Numbered from the stretch's first letter, positions 7,114 to 14,225 are shown. The stretch: 19,957 bases of DNA from JBMNRY01 sp050944915 (GCA_050944915.1 JBMNRY010000029.1:1-19957); one strand, 5' to 3'. Made by a program: numbers and translations. The notes: a model not told the origin generated them from the sequence alone.

Positions 7114-9147
7114 CTATCCTAATATTCTTCCGGTCAACCAATCCATCTCCATGCCCCGCCGTTGTGACATATAGCGGACGGCCTCCAGGGTGGAGTAACC
7201 TTCGTGGATGATCTTGCTGATGGCTGCCGAAACGGCGCCGGGGTCGTCCTTGCCGGGATAGATGACATTCCGGCCGACCATCGCTCCCCGAACGTTGGCC
7301 CCTTCGGCCATTCCCCGTTCAAAGGCTTCCATGGTGTAAGTCGGATCCCCCTTGGATTCGCCGCCGAGCATGAGGATAGGCAAGGTGGTGGCCCTAGCCA
7401 CTTGGGCGTAATTGGCCACATAGGGGATCTTCAACCAGAGACCCTTGCTTGACCCACCTAGGGCTGAAGCGATACCCATAGTCTTGATTAAAGCTTCTGC
7501 CTCTAAGATGACCTTGAAGCCCTGCTCGGTTTTTTCCACCGGTAGAGGCTCCAGGAAGACCGGCAGATCATGGGCATTACACTGATCGATGGCCTTGACA
7601 CATTCCATAATGGTGTTGATGGAATCCCGGGAGTACTCCCCATGTTCCAAGCGGAACATCATCTTGGCCCCATCCATGCCCAGCTCTACCATCCGTTCCA
7701 CGCTAATGGAACTTAAGCGGTCATCCAGTTCGTATTTAATACCGGCCAAACCGGTGCGGTTTACAGAACCGATGAGGAGTTTATTATCCAAGAAGCTCTC
7801 ATGGCCCCGTTCCCGGAGGAAGTAATCGATGATGAAGAGATCTTCGATGATATCAGAGGTAGCCATTAAACCATCTACTTCCCCGCAGATGACAACCCGC
7901 AGGATGCGGCTTAAATACTCGAGGCGGTTACCCATGGCGATGGGATTGGCTCCCACATTGGTCACATTCCGGGCCGGATGGTCGGCGGCGGAGATTAATA
8001 AGCGGCCGTTGTTGGTCAACTTCTCCCGTCGCTTCCGGGCCTTGGCAGCCTCGACGATGATTTCGTTGCGCTCCACCCGGGCATCGGTGATCATGTTAAA
8101 GATCTGGGCCGGGAAGAACTGGCTGGGCAGGAAGAAATAGCTGCCCATGGCGTAGTTGACATCGATGCGGTTGCGAGCCCGATCGAACCAAACCTTAGCT
8201 TCCGCGACTACATCATCGCTTTGATCCCGACCATGGGGGGAAACTTCAAAGCCGATCCCCTTGCTGTAGCCGATGGCCTGCAAGGCCTTGACGAATTCGG
8301 CCAACATCTCTTCGGTGACTACACCGCCGGAGTAACCAAACCGGGGATGGCTATCGCCGTAGAGGGGATCTGCGGGATCTAAGACACAGGTCCCGATATG
8401 GATATGGTTCAAATAGGGAGCTAGTTTATACAGGACCTCGGGGGTCTCGGCATCGAGGGAGATCCCCTTGATCATGGGCATATGGCTTAGATCATACATC
8501 AACCCGAAGGTCTTATGTCCATAGACATCCCGGACCACCCGGACCAAATCGATGGCTTCATCGCTGGGACCCAAGAGTTGATTGCGACAGTCGTCGATCC
8601 GATCGAAGGTCTCCAAGGTCAAGACCATCGGTTCCCGATTGAGTTCTTCCGCTAGCTGGTAATTATAGCGGTGGAGTTCATCGATGGACCGGGCCAAGGC
8701 TTTCAAAGCTTCTTCCCGTTCCCGGTAACTGCCGGGATCGGCTCCGCTGACGAAGGCAAACTGGGTCGCGCCCAGTTCGTAGGCCTGGGCCAAATAGCCC
8801 TTTAACCGCTCCAAGGCGGCCACACGGAAGCCTTCATCGAGGGAGGAAATATCCGTCGACGGGATGAGCTTATCCACATTCACCGTCTGGGTCGACTGGG
8901 CGGCATAACCTACTTCCTTCCCGGAGGATGCCAACAACTCCGCGACCTTCTTGCGGATCTTCGGGTCGTTAATCCGGGTGATCTCGATACCGCCGAAGTA
9001 AGGGTCATCGAGGACCTTTTTGATGGTGGATAGCAGATATTCCTCGGGACCTTCGCCCCGGGTGACACTGCGGGTCGCCCCCGGCCCCGGATAGGCCATG
9101 AAATGGACTAGACTAATGACGTTTTTCTCCAAAGCCAAATCCATCAT
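7114..9147 (-). CDS. Two-domain protein: isomerase/epimerase-like barrel fused to Cgl0159-like class I aldolase barrel
   Basis: The 677-residue product joins two TIM barrels. Residues 8 to about 330 are a xylose-isomerase-like sugar isomerase/epimerase domain with Glu179 (LETFDR), Asp219 (MYDLSH), His250 (HIHIG) and Glu301 (FEVSP), paralogous to the protein at 5920-6840. Residues about 345-677 resemble the Cgl0159-type (beta/alpha)8 family, linked in corynebacteria to inositol-gene clusters. Features there are LLISAADHPAR (383-393), MMFRLEHGE (496-504), LWLKIPY (570-576) with Lys573 as the candidate Schiff-base lysine, and ILMLGGESKGDP (591-602). It lies 14 bp after the aminotransferase gene. 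GGAGGG directly abuts the first ATG, so the true start may be the next ATG or the TTG at 9138. The substrate is unknown. Confidence 0.85.
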   Translation of the reverse strand: MMDLALEKNVISLVHFMAYPGPGATRSVTRGEGPEEYLLSTIKKVLDDPYFGGIEITRINDPKIRKKVAELLASSGKEVGYAAQSTQTVNVDKLIPSTDISSLDEGFRVAALERLKGYLAQAYELGATQFAFVSGADPGSYREREEALKALARSIDELHRYNYQLAEELNREPMVLTLETFDRIDDCRNQLLGPSDEAIDLVRVVRDVYGHKTFGLMYDLSHMPMIKGISLDAETPEVLYKLAPYLNHIHIGTCVLDPADPLYGDSHPRFGYSGGVVTEEMLAEFVKALQAIGYSKGIGFEVSPHGRDQSDDVVAEAKVWFDRARNRIDVNYAMGSYFFLPSQFFPAQIFNMITDARVERNEIIVEAAKARKRREKLTNNGRLLISAADHPARNVTNVGANPIAMGNRLEYLSRILRVVICGEVDGLMATSDIIEDLFIIDYFLRERGHESFLDNKLLIGSVNRTGLAGIKYELDDRLSSISVERMVELGMDGAKMMFRLEHGEYSRDSINTIMECVKAIDQCNAHDLPVFLEPLPVEKTEQGFKVILEAEALIKTMGIASALGGSSKGLWLKIPYVANYAQVARATTLPILMLGGESKGDPTYTMEAFERGMAEGANVRGAMVGRNVIYPGKDDPGAVSAAISKIIHEGYSTLEAVRYMSQRRGMEMDWLTGRILG

Positions 9148-9161
9148 CCCTCCATTAGCAA

Positions 9162-10349
9162 TTATTTTTCAATGACAGCTTTAATCCTGGCCAAACCCTC
9201 CTTGATGTTTTCCATGGAGGTGGCATAGCTCAAGCGCACATATTCTTCGTTTTCGCCCACATTGCGGGTACCGAAGCAGGTGCGGCCTAAGACGGCTACA
9301 TTTCCTTCATAGAGCAGCTTTCTCGCCAATTCGTTGGCATCTTTTAAACCTAATTTGCGCACAGCTTCCGTGACGTTGGGGAAGGCATAGAAGGCTCCTC
9401 CCGGTGTCCGACAGCTGATACCTTCGATATCGTTGAGACCGGCGACGATGAAATCCCGGCGCCGTTTGAATTCGGCAGCCATAGCCGCAGAAGCATCTTG
9501 GGGCCCCGTTAAGGCTTCGACCCCGGCGATCTGGGTAAAGGTGGCCGTACAGGATTCGCAGTTAGTTTCAATCCGCGCCACATGGACCGCCAGTTCTTCA
9601 GGCATGACACCATAACCCAGCCTCCAGCCGGTCATGGCATAAGTCTTGGAAAAACCATCGAGAATGATGGTCCGCTCCTTCATCCCGGGGATGGAGGCGA
9701 TGCTGTGGAACTCACCGTCGAAAACTAACCGGGAATAAACCTCATCGGAGAGGACCATAAAATCATATTTCATGGCCAATTCGGCCACTGCAGCCAAGTC
9801 TTCCTTGGTGAGGACACCACCGGTGGGATTCTGAGGTGAATTCAAGATCAGCAGTTTCGTCTTTTCGTTGACGACGGACCGGAGATGATCGATGTCGAAG
9901 CGGAAATCCCGCTCTTCCAACAAAGGCATCGGCACCGGTACCCCACCGACGAAATTAATCACCGATTCATAGATGGGGAAACCGGGGTTGGGATAAATCA
10001 CTTCATCGCCGGGATCGACCAAAGCCAGAATGGAGTGGAAAATGATGGGCTTGGCTCCCGGGGTGACCACTACTTCCTCGGGACGGACGGAAATACCCCT
10101 CGTACTCCCTATATATGAAGCGATGGCTTCCCGCAGGGGCATGATCCCTGCTGAAGGCCCGTAATGGGTTTCATTGCTATTGATGGCCTCGATTCCAGCT
10201 TGTTTCACATTATCGGGGGTATCGAAATCGGGCTCTCCGATGGCAAAACTGATGATCTGGCGCCCTTGGGCTTCCAGCTGCTTCACTTCTGCCAATACTT
10301 CAAAAGCCGTTTCTGTCCCCAACCTGCTCATTCTCTCAGCTAAACGCAC
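9162..10349 (-). CDS. PLP-dependent aminotransferase, class I/II (aspartate aminotransferase family)
   Basis: This 395-residue fold-type I aminotransferase transfers amino groups between an amino acid and a 2-oxo acid. Motifs seen are IGEPDFDTP (38-46), THYGPSAGI (61-69), NSPQNPTGG (170-178), SDEVYSRLVF (201-210) with Asp202 and Tyr205, and SKTYAMTGWRLGYG (234-247) with the PLP lysine at 235. Arg372 in VRLSYATS is the likely carboxylate-binding arginine. The start is GTG, chosen because AGGAGG lies 8 nt upstream. It is the first large gene after the promoter at 10501-10528 and is 14 bp from the fusion gene. The substrate could be aspartate, alanine or an aromatic amino acid; sequence alone does not decide. 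Confidence 0.92.
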   Translation of the reverse strand: MRLAERMSRLGTETAFEVLAEVKQLEAQGRQIISFAIGEPDFDTPDNVKQAGIEAINSNETHYGPSAGIMPLREAIASYIGSTRGISVRPEEVVVTPGAKPIIFHSILALVDPGDEVIYPNPGFPIYESVINFVGGVPVPMPLLEERDFRFDIDHLRSVVNEKTKLLILNSPQNPTGGVLTKEDLAAVAELAMKYDFMVLSDEVYSRLVFDGEFHSIASIPGMKERTIILDGFSKTYAMTGWRLGYGVMPEELAVHVARIETNCESCTATFTQIAGVEALTGPQDASAAMAAEFKRRRDFIVAGLNDIEGISCRTPGGAFYAFPNVTEAVRKLGLKDANELARKLLYEGNVAVLGRTCFGTRNVGENEEYVRLSYATSMENIKEGLARIKAVIEK

Positions 10350-10362
10350 TTCTAACTCCTCC

Positions 10363-10494
10363 TCATCTCAGTGCCTTGGCCCTAATTGCCACCAAGGTCA
10401 CTGGGTTAACTTCAACGTTATGTTTCCCAAACCCTTCCTCAACAACAGAAAAAACGTCAGAGAATCCAATTCCCCGGAAGAAGGGCTCCAACAT
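10363..10494 (-). CDS. Possible 43-residue leader ORF before the aminotransferase gene
   Basis: An ATG frame of 44 codons (starting MLEPFFRGIGFSD, ending VTLVAIRAKALR) fills the leader of the aminotransferase operon. Its ATG lies 6 nt after the -10 hexamer, about where transcription should begin, so there is no room for a ribosome site and translation would be leaderless. Its TGA lies against the AGGAGG of the aminotransferase gene, 13 nt before the GTG start, a layout that favours coupled translation. A TAA in the same frame precedes the ATG. No family is recognised, and a chance open frame of this length is not rare, so this is tentative. Confidence 0.3.
   Translation of the reverse strand: MLEPFFRGIGFSDVFSVVEEGFGKHNVEVNPVTLVAIRAKALR
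10370..10402. repeat. Inverted repeat just upstream of the aminotransferase ribosome site
   Basis: AGTG-CCTTGG (10370-10379) pairs with CCAAGG-T-CACT (10392-10402), a 10-bp stem with one bulge and a 12-nt loop. In the transcript it would end a few nucleotides before the AGGAGG site. It has no T-run, so it is not a terminator. It also lies inside the possible leader ORF. Confidence 0.55.
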
Positions 10495-10500
10495 ATACCT

Positions 10501-10528
10501 ATATTAACCTTTTGTTAGCAGATGTCAA
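10501..10528 (-). promoter_or_regulatory. Sigma-A-type promoter of the aminotransferase / fusion operon
   Basis: On the minus strand, a perfect TTGACA (10523-10528) is followed after 16 nt by TAATAT (10501-10506). The predicted transcription start is near 10494, about 145 nt upstream of the aminotransferase start codon. It lies just downstream of the terminator that closes the transaldolase unit. Confidence 0.8.
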
Positions 10529-10566
10529 TATCGGGAAGGGGATAAGGAGCACTTCCGTTGACAAAT

Positions 10567-10592
10567 AAAAAACCCGGGGTACATCCCCCGGG
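10567..10592 (-). terminator. Intrinsic terminator downstream of the transaldolase gene
   Basis: On the minus strand, CCCGGGG and CCCCGGG form a 7-bp GC stem with a 6-nt loop followed by six T. This is a canonical rho-independent terminator, 36 nt or more after the transaldolase stop codon. Confidence 0.92.
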
Positions 10593-10600
10593 AATGGCTA

Positions 10601-10623
10601 AAGCCCCGACTTCACCGGGGCTT
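10601..10623 (-). terminator. Second hairpin directly after the transaldolase stop
   Basis: AAGCCCCG (10601-10608) and CGGGGCTT (10616-10623) form an 8-bp stem with a 7-nt loop, 4 nt past the stop codon. Only three T follow on the minus strand. It probably helps the stronger terminator just downstream or protects the mRNA 3' end. Confidence 0.6.
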
Positions 10624-10627
10624 CCTT

Positions 10628-11272
10628 CTACTTAGGGACTTGGGCCCAATCGGCCAGGAAGCCTTCGATCCCCCGGTCCGTCAAGGGATGGTTACACATC
10701 TGCTGTAACACCCGAAAGGGCACCGTAGCGATCTGCGCCCCAGCCCGGGCCGCTGCCATGACATGGATAGGACTGCGGATGCTGGCGGCGATGATCTGGG
10801 AATCGATGCTGTGGATAGCAAAAATCTCAGCGATATCGGCGATCAAATCCATCCCCGGGGTCGACACATCCTCCAGGCGGCCGATGAAGGGACTGACATA
10901 GGCAGCTCCCGCCCTAGCGGCTAACAAGGCCTGGGCCGGGGAAAAAATCAACGTCACATTAGTATTGATCCCTTTTGCGGCCAAGGCCGCTGTGGCCTTA
11001 AGACCCTCGGGGGTCATGGGAATCTTAATGACGATATTGGGATGCCACCCGGAGATTCCTTCGGCTTCCCTGATCATCCCCGGAGCATCGAGGCTGATTA
11101 CCTCGGCGCTGATGGGTCCATCGACGATGGCACAAATCTCATCAACTACTTCCCGGAAATTCCGGCCTTCCCTGGCGATCAAGGAAGGATTCGTCGTCAC
11201 TCCCGCGACAACACCCCAACTGTGGGCTTCCCTGATCTCCTCGATATTGGCGGTATCAATGAAAAACAGCAT
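10628..11272 (-). CDS. tal: Transaldolase, short TalC type
   Basis: Transaldolase moves a three-carbon dihydroxyacetone unit between sugar phosphates in the non-oxidative pentose phosphate pathway. The 214-residue protein matches the short TalC/FSA-like class. It shows FFIDTANIEEI (3-13), TTNPSL (26-31), the Schiff-base lysine at 83 in IVIKIPMT, and YVSPFIGRLED (125-135). Phe129 sits where fructose-6-phosphate aldolases have tyrosine, favouring true transaldolase activity. The start at MLFFID is supported by GGAGG 9 nt upstream; the longer frame lacks a ribosome site. It follows the LCP-like gene by 61 bp with no clear promoter between, and two hairpins close the unit. Confidence 0.94.
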   Translation of the reverse strand: MLFFIDTANIEEIREAHSWGVVAGVTTNPSLIAREGRNFREVVDEICAIVDGPISAEVISLDAPGMIREAEGISGWHPNIVIKIPMTPEGLKATAALAAKGINTNVTLIFSPAQALLAARAGAAYVSPFIGRLEDVSTPGMDLIADIAEIFAIHSIDSQIIAASIRSPIHVMAAARAGAQIATVPFRVLQQMCNHPLTDRGIEGFLADWAQVPK

Positions 11273-11333
11273 CAACGACCACCTCCACGGCTTGTTGATG
11301 CTATCTTTCATAGATGGGGGAAAAATCCCCTAC

Positions 11334-11972
11334 TTAATTGAGCACCTGCAATTCAACTTCTTCCCAACCCCGATTGAGGAGGACCTTACCTACTTGAAGC
11401 AGTCGATCGGCTCCCAAATCGGTCTTCAGGGTTTCCCTGGCCAAACGGACCAGTTCCGGTAAACGATCGATGTTTTCCTTCCGCGCGGCTTGGCTCAAGA
11501 GGGCATTTAAGAAAGCTTCCTGCCGGGCTAACCGCTGGCCCTCTTCCTCCCCGGGACCCAGATAGCGGATGTAATAAAGGGCAGCTTCTCCATCTAAGGT
11601 CTGCCAACCGGGATCCAACTGGAAATAGATCTCCCCGTGGGCATCCCGGTAAGCCATCTCCTCATCGACGTTCAACCGCACCCCACCCAGGGCATCGACC
11701 AGCTGGATAAAGGCACCTCCATCCACTTGGAAATAGCCGTCTACATCAGCTACCTCTAAATCGCCACTGGCAGGCATGATCTGCAGGCTGAGCCTTTTCT
11801 CCGCCGGTTGATAATCGACCACCCCGGCGATGCCCACTTCATCTTCATAGGAACCGACAACCAAGAACTTCATGGCCGGTGCCGGCCGGAGGAAGAAGTA
11901 ATACCCGGCAGCACCGCCGATGAGGAGGAAGATGATAAGGCCGATAACTAACATTCTTCTTTTTTGTGACAT
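11334..11972 (-). CDS. Short, degenerate LytR-CpsA-Psr (LCP) family protein
   Basis: LCP proteins are membrane-anchored enzymes that move lipid-linked polymers onto peptidoglycan. This 212-residue protein has one transmembrane segment (about 7-27) and an extracellular part with clear LCP signatures: LVDALGGVRLNV (91-102), WQTLDGEAALYYIRY (123-137) and GQRLARQEAFLNALL (145-159). It is shorter than usual. The RSDT-type strand and the SIPRDT segment are replaced by GIAGVVDY and QIMPASGD, and the stretch of roughly 40 residues that normally follows is missing. Full transferase activity is therefore doubtful. The start MSQKRR has GAGGTGA upstream. The DnaA-box cluster lies directly upstream, and transaldolase is downstream on the same strand. 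Confidence 0.8.
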   Translation of the reverse strand: MSQKRRMLVIGLIIFLLIGGAAGYYFFLRPAPAMKFLVVGSYEDEVGIAGVVDYQPAEKRLSLQIMPASGDLEVADVDGYFQVDGGAFIQLVDALGGVRLNVDEEMAYRDAHGEIYFQLDPGWQTLDGEAALYYIRYLGPGEEEGQRLARQEAFLNALLSQAARKENIDRLPELVRLARETLKTDLGADRLLQVGKVLLNRGWEEVELQVLN

Positions 11973-12000
11973 TTTCTCACCTCGTGTAGAACAGACTGAT

Positions 12001-12095
12001 TGTTCCACAGTTTCCACAGGTTATCCACAGGTTATCCCCTGCTTTCCCACCGTCTCCCGGGGTTATCCACAACATCCACAACTCCATTATCCACA
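12001..12095. promoter_or_regulatory. DnaA-box cluster between tsaD and the LCP-like gene
   Basis: Three perfect DnaA boxes TTATCCACA lie in the same orientation at 12021-12029, 12063-12071 and 12087-12095. Degenerate copies lie at 12001-12009 (TGTTCCACA), 12010-12018 (GTTTCCACA), 12032-12040 (TTATCCCCT) and 12072-12080 (ACATCCACA). The copies between 12010 and 12032 are spaced 11 bp apart, about one helical turn. The cluster fills nearly all of the intergenic region upstream of the LCP-like gene, where no other promoter is obvious. It is not beside dnaA and has no AT-rich unwinding region, so a regulatory or DnaA-titrating role is more likely than an origin. Confidence 0.8.
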
Positions 12096-12099
12096 GAAA

Positions 12100-13098
12100 T
12101 CAGACTAAACGCAAGCCGGGTACCACATTTAAATCCCAAGGGGAACGTTCGCCCCGCCGCAGTCGAAAATAGCCCGCGGAGGCGATCATGGCCCCATTAT
12201 CGGTACACAAATTCAAAGGTGGATAATAGACTTCCGGCCAACTTTCATCCATAGCCCGTCTCAATCCCGAATTGGCCGCCACCCCACCCGATAAGGTGAT
12301 CTTCTCCACCCCATACTCTTTGGCCGCCCCGATGGTCTTACCCACCAACACATCGATGACCGCCTGCTGGAAACTAGCCGCGATATCGGCCAGGGGCACT
12401 TCTTCTCCCCGTTGCTTTAGATTATGAATATAATTGATCACCGCGGTTTTTAGTCCGCTAAAGCTAAAATCGTAGTTTGGCTCATTCAACATGGCCCGAG
12501 GAAAATCGATATTAACTTCCCCTTCTCGAGCCAAGGCATCGATTAGGGGACCTCCCGGATAGCCCAACCCCAAGAATTTGGCCACCTTATCGAAGGCCTC
12601 CCCCGCGGCATCATCCCTGGTCCGACCCAAAAGACGATACTGGCCGTAATCCTCGACGAACAGCAAATCGGTGTGGCCTCCCGAGACAGTCAAACAGATG
12701 AAGGGGGGCTTAAGATGGTGGTGGGCTAAAATATTAGCGTGGATATGGCCCTCCACATGGTTAACACCGATTAAAGGCAAATCAGCACCGAAGGCCAAAG
12801 CCTTAGCCGCGGTGAGACCCACCAACAGACCACCCACAAGGCCCGGTCCATGGGTGACGGCCACACCGTAAAGATCCCCCGGGGTAATATCCGCTTGCTC
12901 TAAAGCCTCCTGGAGGACGGGCAAGATGGTCTCCACATGTTTGCGGGAGGCCACTTCGGGGACTACACCGCCGAATCTAGCGTGGAGATCGATCTGGGTC
13001 GCCACCACGTTGGCCAGGATATGGCGGCCTCCTCCCACGACGGCTACCGCCGTTTCATCACAGCTTGTCTCCACACCGAGGACTAATTCCCTAGCCAC
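12100..13098 (-). CDS. tsaD: tRNA threonylcarbamoyladenosine transferase subunit TsaD
   Basis: TsaD transfers the threonylcarbamoyl group onto A37 of ANN-decoding tRNAs, together with TsaB and TsaE, to make t6A. The 332-residue protein has normal length. Visible motifs are LGVETSCDETAVAV (7-20), FGGVVPEVASRKH (42-54), the metal-binding NHVEGHIHA (113-121, His114 and His118), SGGHTDLL (139-146), FSFSGLKTA and the C-terminal CTDNGAMIA with the metal-ligand Asp. Its start overlaps the end of rimI by 8 bp, so translation is probably coupled. It is the last gene of the row starting at mazE. Confidence 0.97.
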   Translation of the reverse strand: MARELVLGVETSCDETAVAVVGGGRHILANVVATQIDLHARFGGVVPEVASRKHVETILPVLQEALEQADITPGDLYGVAVTHGPGLVGGLLVGLTAAKALAFGADLPLIGVNHVEGHIHANILAHHHLKPPFICLTVSGGHTDLLFVEDYGQYRLLGRTRDDAAGEAFDKVAKFLGLGYPGGPLIDALAREGEVNIDFPRAMLNEPNYDFSFSGLKTAVINYIHNLKQRGEEVPLADIAASFQQAVIDVLVGKTIGAAKEYGVEKITLSGGVAANSGLRRAMDESWPEVYYPPLNLCTDNGAMIASAGYFRLRRGERSPWDLNVVPGLRLV

Positions 13099-13564
13099 CG
13101 TAGACCACCTCCTCCATGAGATCCTTCCACATAATCACCGCGTCTTCCCCGTTATCGAGGTAATAGCCAGGGCGGACCCCAACGGACAAAAAGCCGCATT
13201 TCTTGTAAGCCCCTTGAGCCTCTTCATTCGATCGCCGCACCTCCAAGGTCAAGCGCAAGGCACCGTACCCCCGGGCCGTCTCCGCTAAAGTCCGCAAAAG
13301 CTTTGTACCGATACCCTGCCGCCTATATGGCGCGGCCACAGCCACATTGGTGATATGGCCTTCTCCGGCGATGAGCCACATCCCGGCATAACCTAAGACC
13401 CGATCCTCGTCCACCGCGACGAAGTAATGGGCCCGGTCGTTATGGACGATCTCCGACACATAGGTAAAACGGGACCAGGGGATGGGAAAGGCTTCCCGCT
13501 CAATGGCCACCACTTGGTCCACATCCCGCACCCGCATCGGTCTAATCTGATAATCGCTCACCAT
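13091..13564 (-). CDS. rimI: Ribosomal protein S18 alanine N-acetyltransferase RimI
   Basis: RimI is a GNAT-fold enzyme that acetylates the N-terminal alanine of ribosomal protein S18. The 157-residue protein starts MVSDYQIRPMRVRDVDQV. It has the acetyl-CoA-binding loop YRRQGIGTKLL (80-90), ITNVAVAAPYR before it, and the late motif NEEAQGAYKKCGF typical of RimI. It overlaps tsaB by 23 bp and tsaD by 8 bp. The tsaB-rimI-tsaD order is common in bacteria and supports the call. Confidence 0.94.
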   Translation of the reverse strand: MVSDYQIRPMRVRDVDQVVAIEREAFPIPWSRFTYVSEIVHNDRAHYFVAVDEDRVLGYAGMWLIAGEGHITNVAVAAPYRRQGIGTKLLRTLAETARGYGALRLTLEVRRSNEEAQGAYKKCGFLSVGVRPGYYLDNGEDAVIMWKDLMEEVVYGG

Positions 13565-14225
13565 GTTTCCGCTCCCAGGTTATTTCTGCTTCCGAACGCC
13601 GCAAGTAAGTGGGGACTAAAGTCATGGGATCCTCCCGTTCCCCCCGGGCTAGTTTTTCCCGGCCTAAAACGGCCAGGCTCGAAGCCCGCAAAAGCCTGCG
13701 ATCCGGTGGAGCCACCAATTGGTCGGCCAACAGCTCCCGATAGGTATCGACACCATCCCCTAAGAAGAGGACCCGCTCCCCAGCCAGCTTCGCTAAAAGC
13801 TTCTCCGGCCCGATGGCCGTCGGTTTTCCTAAAGGCTCCAAATCCCGATATAAACAAGTATACACTTCGTTACGCCGGGCATCGAGGATGGGACAGATTA
13901 ACCCATCGAAGGGATGCCCTTGGAAGGCCAAAACATCGAGAGTCCCGACTCCAACTAAAGGTACATCCCACAGATAAGCCAAAGTCTTGCCCGTGGTGAT
14001 GCCGATGCGCAAACCGGTGAAGGATCCGGGACCTAAGGTGACGACGATCCCTTCGATCTCATCCTTCTCCCAGCGGGCATCCTTGATCAACTGCACCATC
14101 GCGGGCAGCAACCGCTCCGAATGGGTCAACTCAATATTCAACACATATTCCCCGACCAGCCTGTCCCCATGGAGGAGGGCGGCACTGCCCGTCTTGGTGG
14201 CCGTATCAAGGGCCAGGATCTTCAT
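13542..14225 (-). CDS. tsaB: tRNA t6A biosynthesis protein TsaB
   Basis: TsaB is an ASKHA-fold paralogue of TsaD that forms the core dimer with it and is needed for t6A synthesis. The 227-residue protein begins MKILALDTATKTGSAALL and has THSERLLPAM (34-43) and LGPGSFTGLRIG (64-75), both diagnostic, followed by CPILDARRNEVYTCLY. The C-terminal part is less conserved, as is usual. It overlaps tsaE by 20 bp at its start and rimI by 23 bp at its end. Confidence 0.96.
   Translation of the reverse strand: MKILALDTATKTGSAALLHGDRLVGEYVLNIELTHSERLLPAMVQLIKDARWEKDEIEGIVVTLGPGSFTGLRIGITTGKTLAYLWDVPLVGVGTLDVLAFQGHPFDGLICPILDARRNEVYTCLYRDLEPLGKPTAIGPEKLLAKLAGERVLFLGDGVDTYRELLADQLVAPPDRRLLRASSLAVLGREKLARGEREDPMTLVPTYLRRSEAEITWERKHGERLSD

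Noticed and set aside
8870..8878. Isolated perfect DnaA box TTATCCACA
   Set aside because: Single copy inside the fusion gene with no neighbouring boxes; likely chance.
10370..10402. T-box leader for the aminotransferase operon
   Set aside because: No AGGGTGGNACCGCG T-box core and no terminator alternative; the leader is too short.
3808..11272. Sulfoquinovose transaldolase (sulfo-TAL) pathway, suggested by transaldolase, isomerases and comB together
   Set aside because: The transaldolase looks like an ordinary TalC and lies in a separate, terminated unit. No sulfosugar glucosidase, permease or sulfolactaldehyde dehydrogenase is visible.
11313..11330. Terminator between the LCP-like gene and transaldolase
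   Set aside because: Only a 4-5 bp stem (GGGGA/TCCCC) without a T-run after it; not convincing.
12001..12095. Chromosomal replication origin (oriC)
   Set aside because: The DnaA boxes are real, but there is no AT-rich unwinding segment or dnaA/dnaN/parB-type neighbour, and the surroundings are GC-rich coding DNA.
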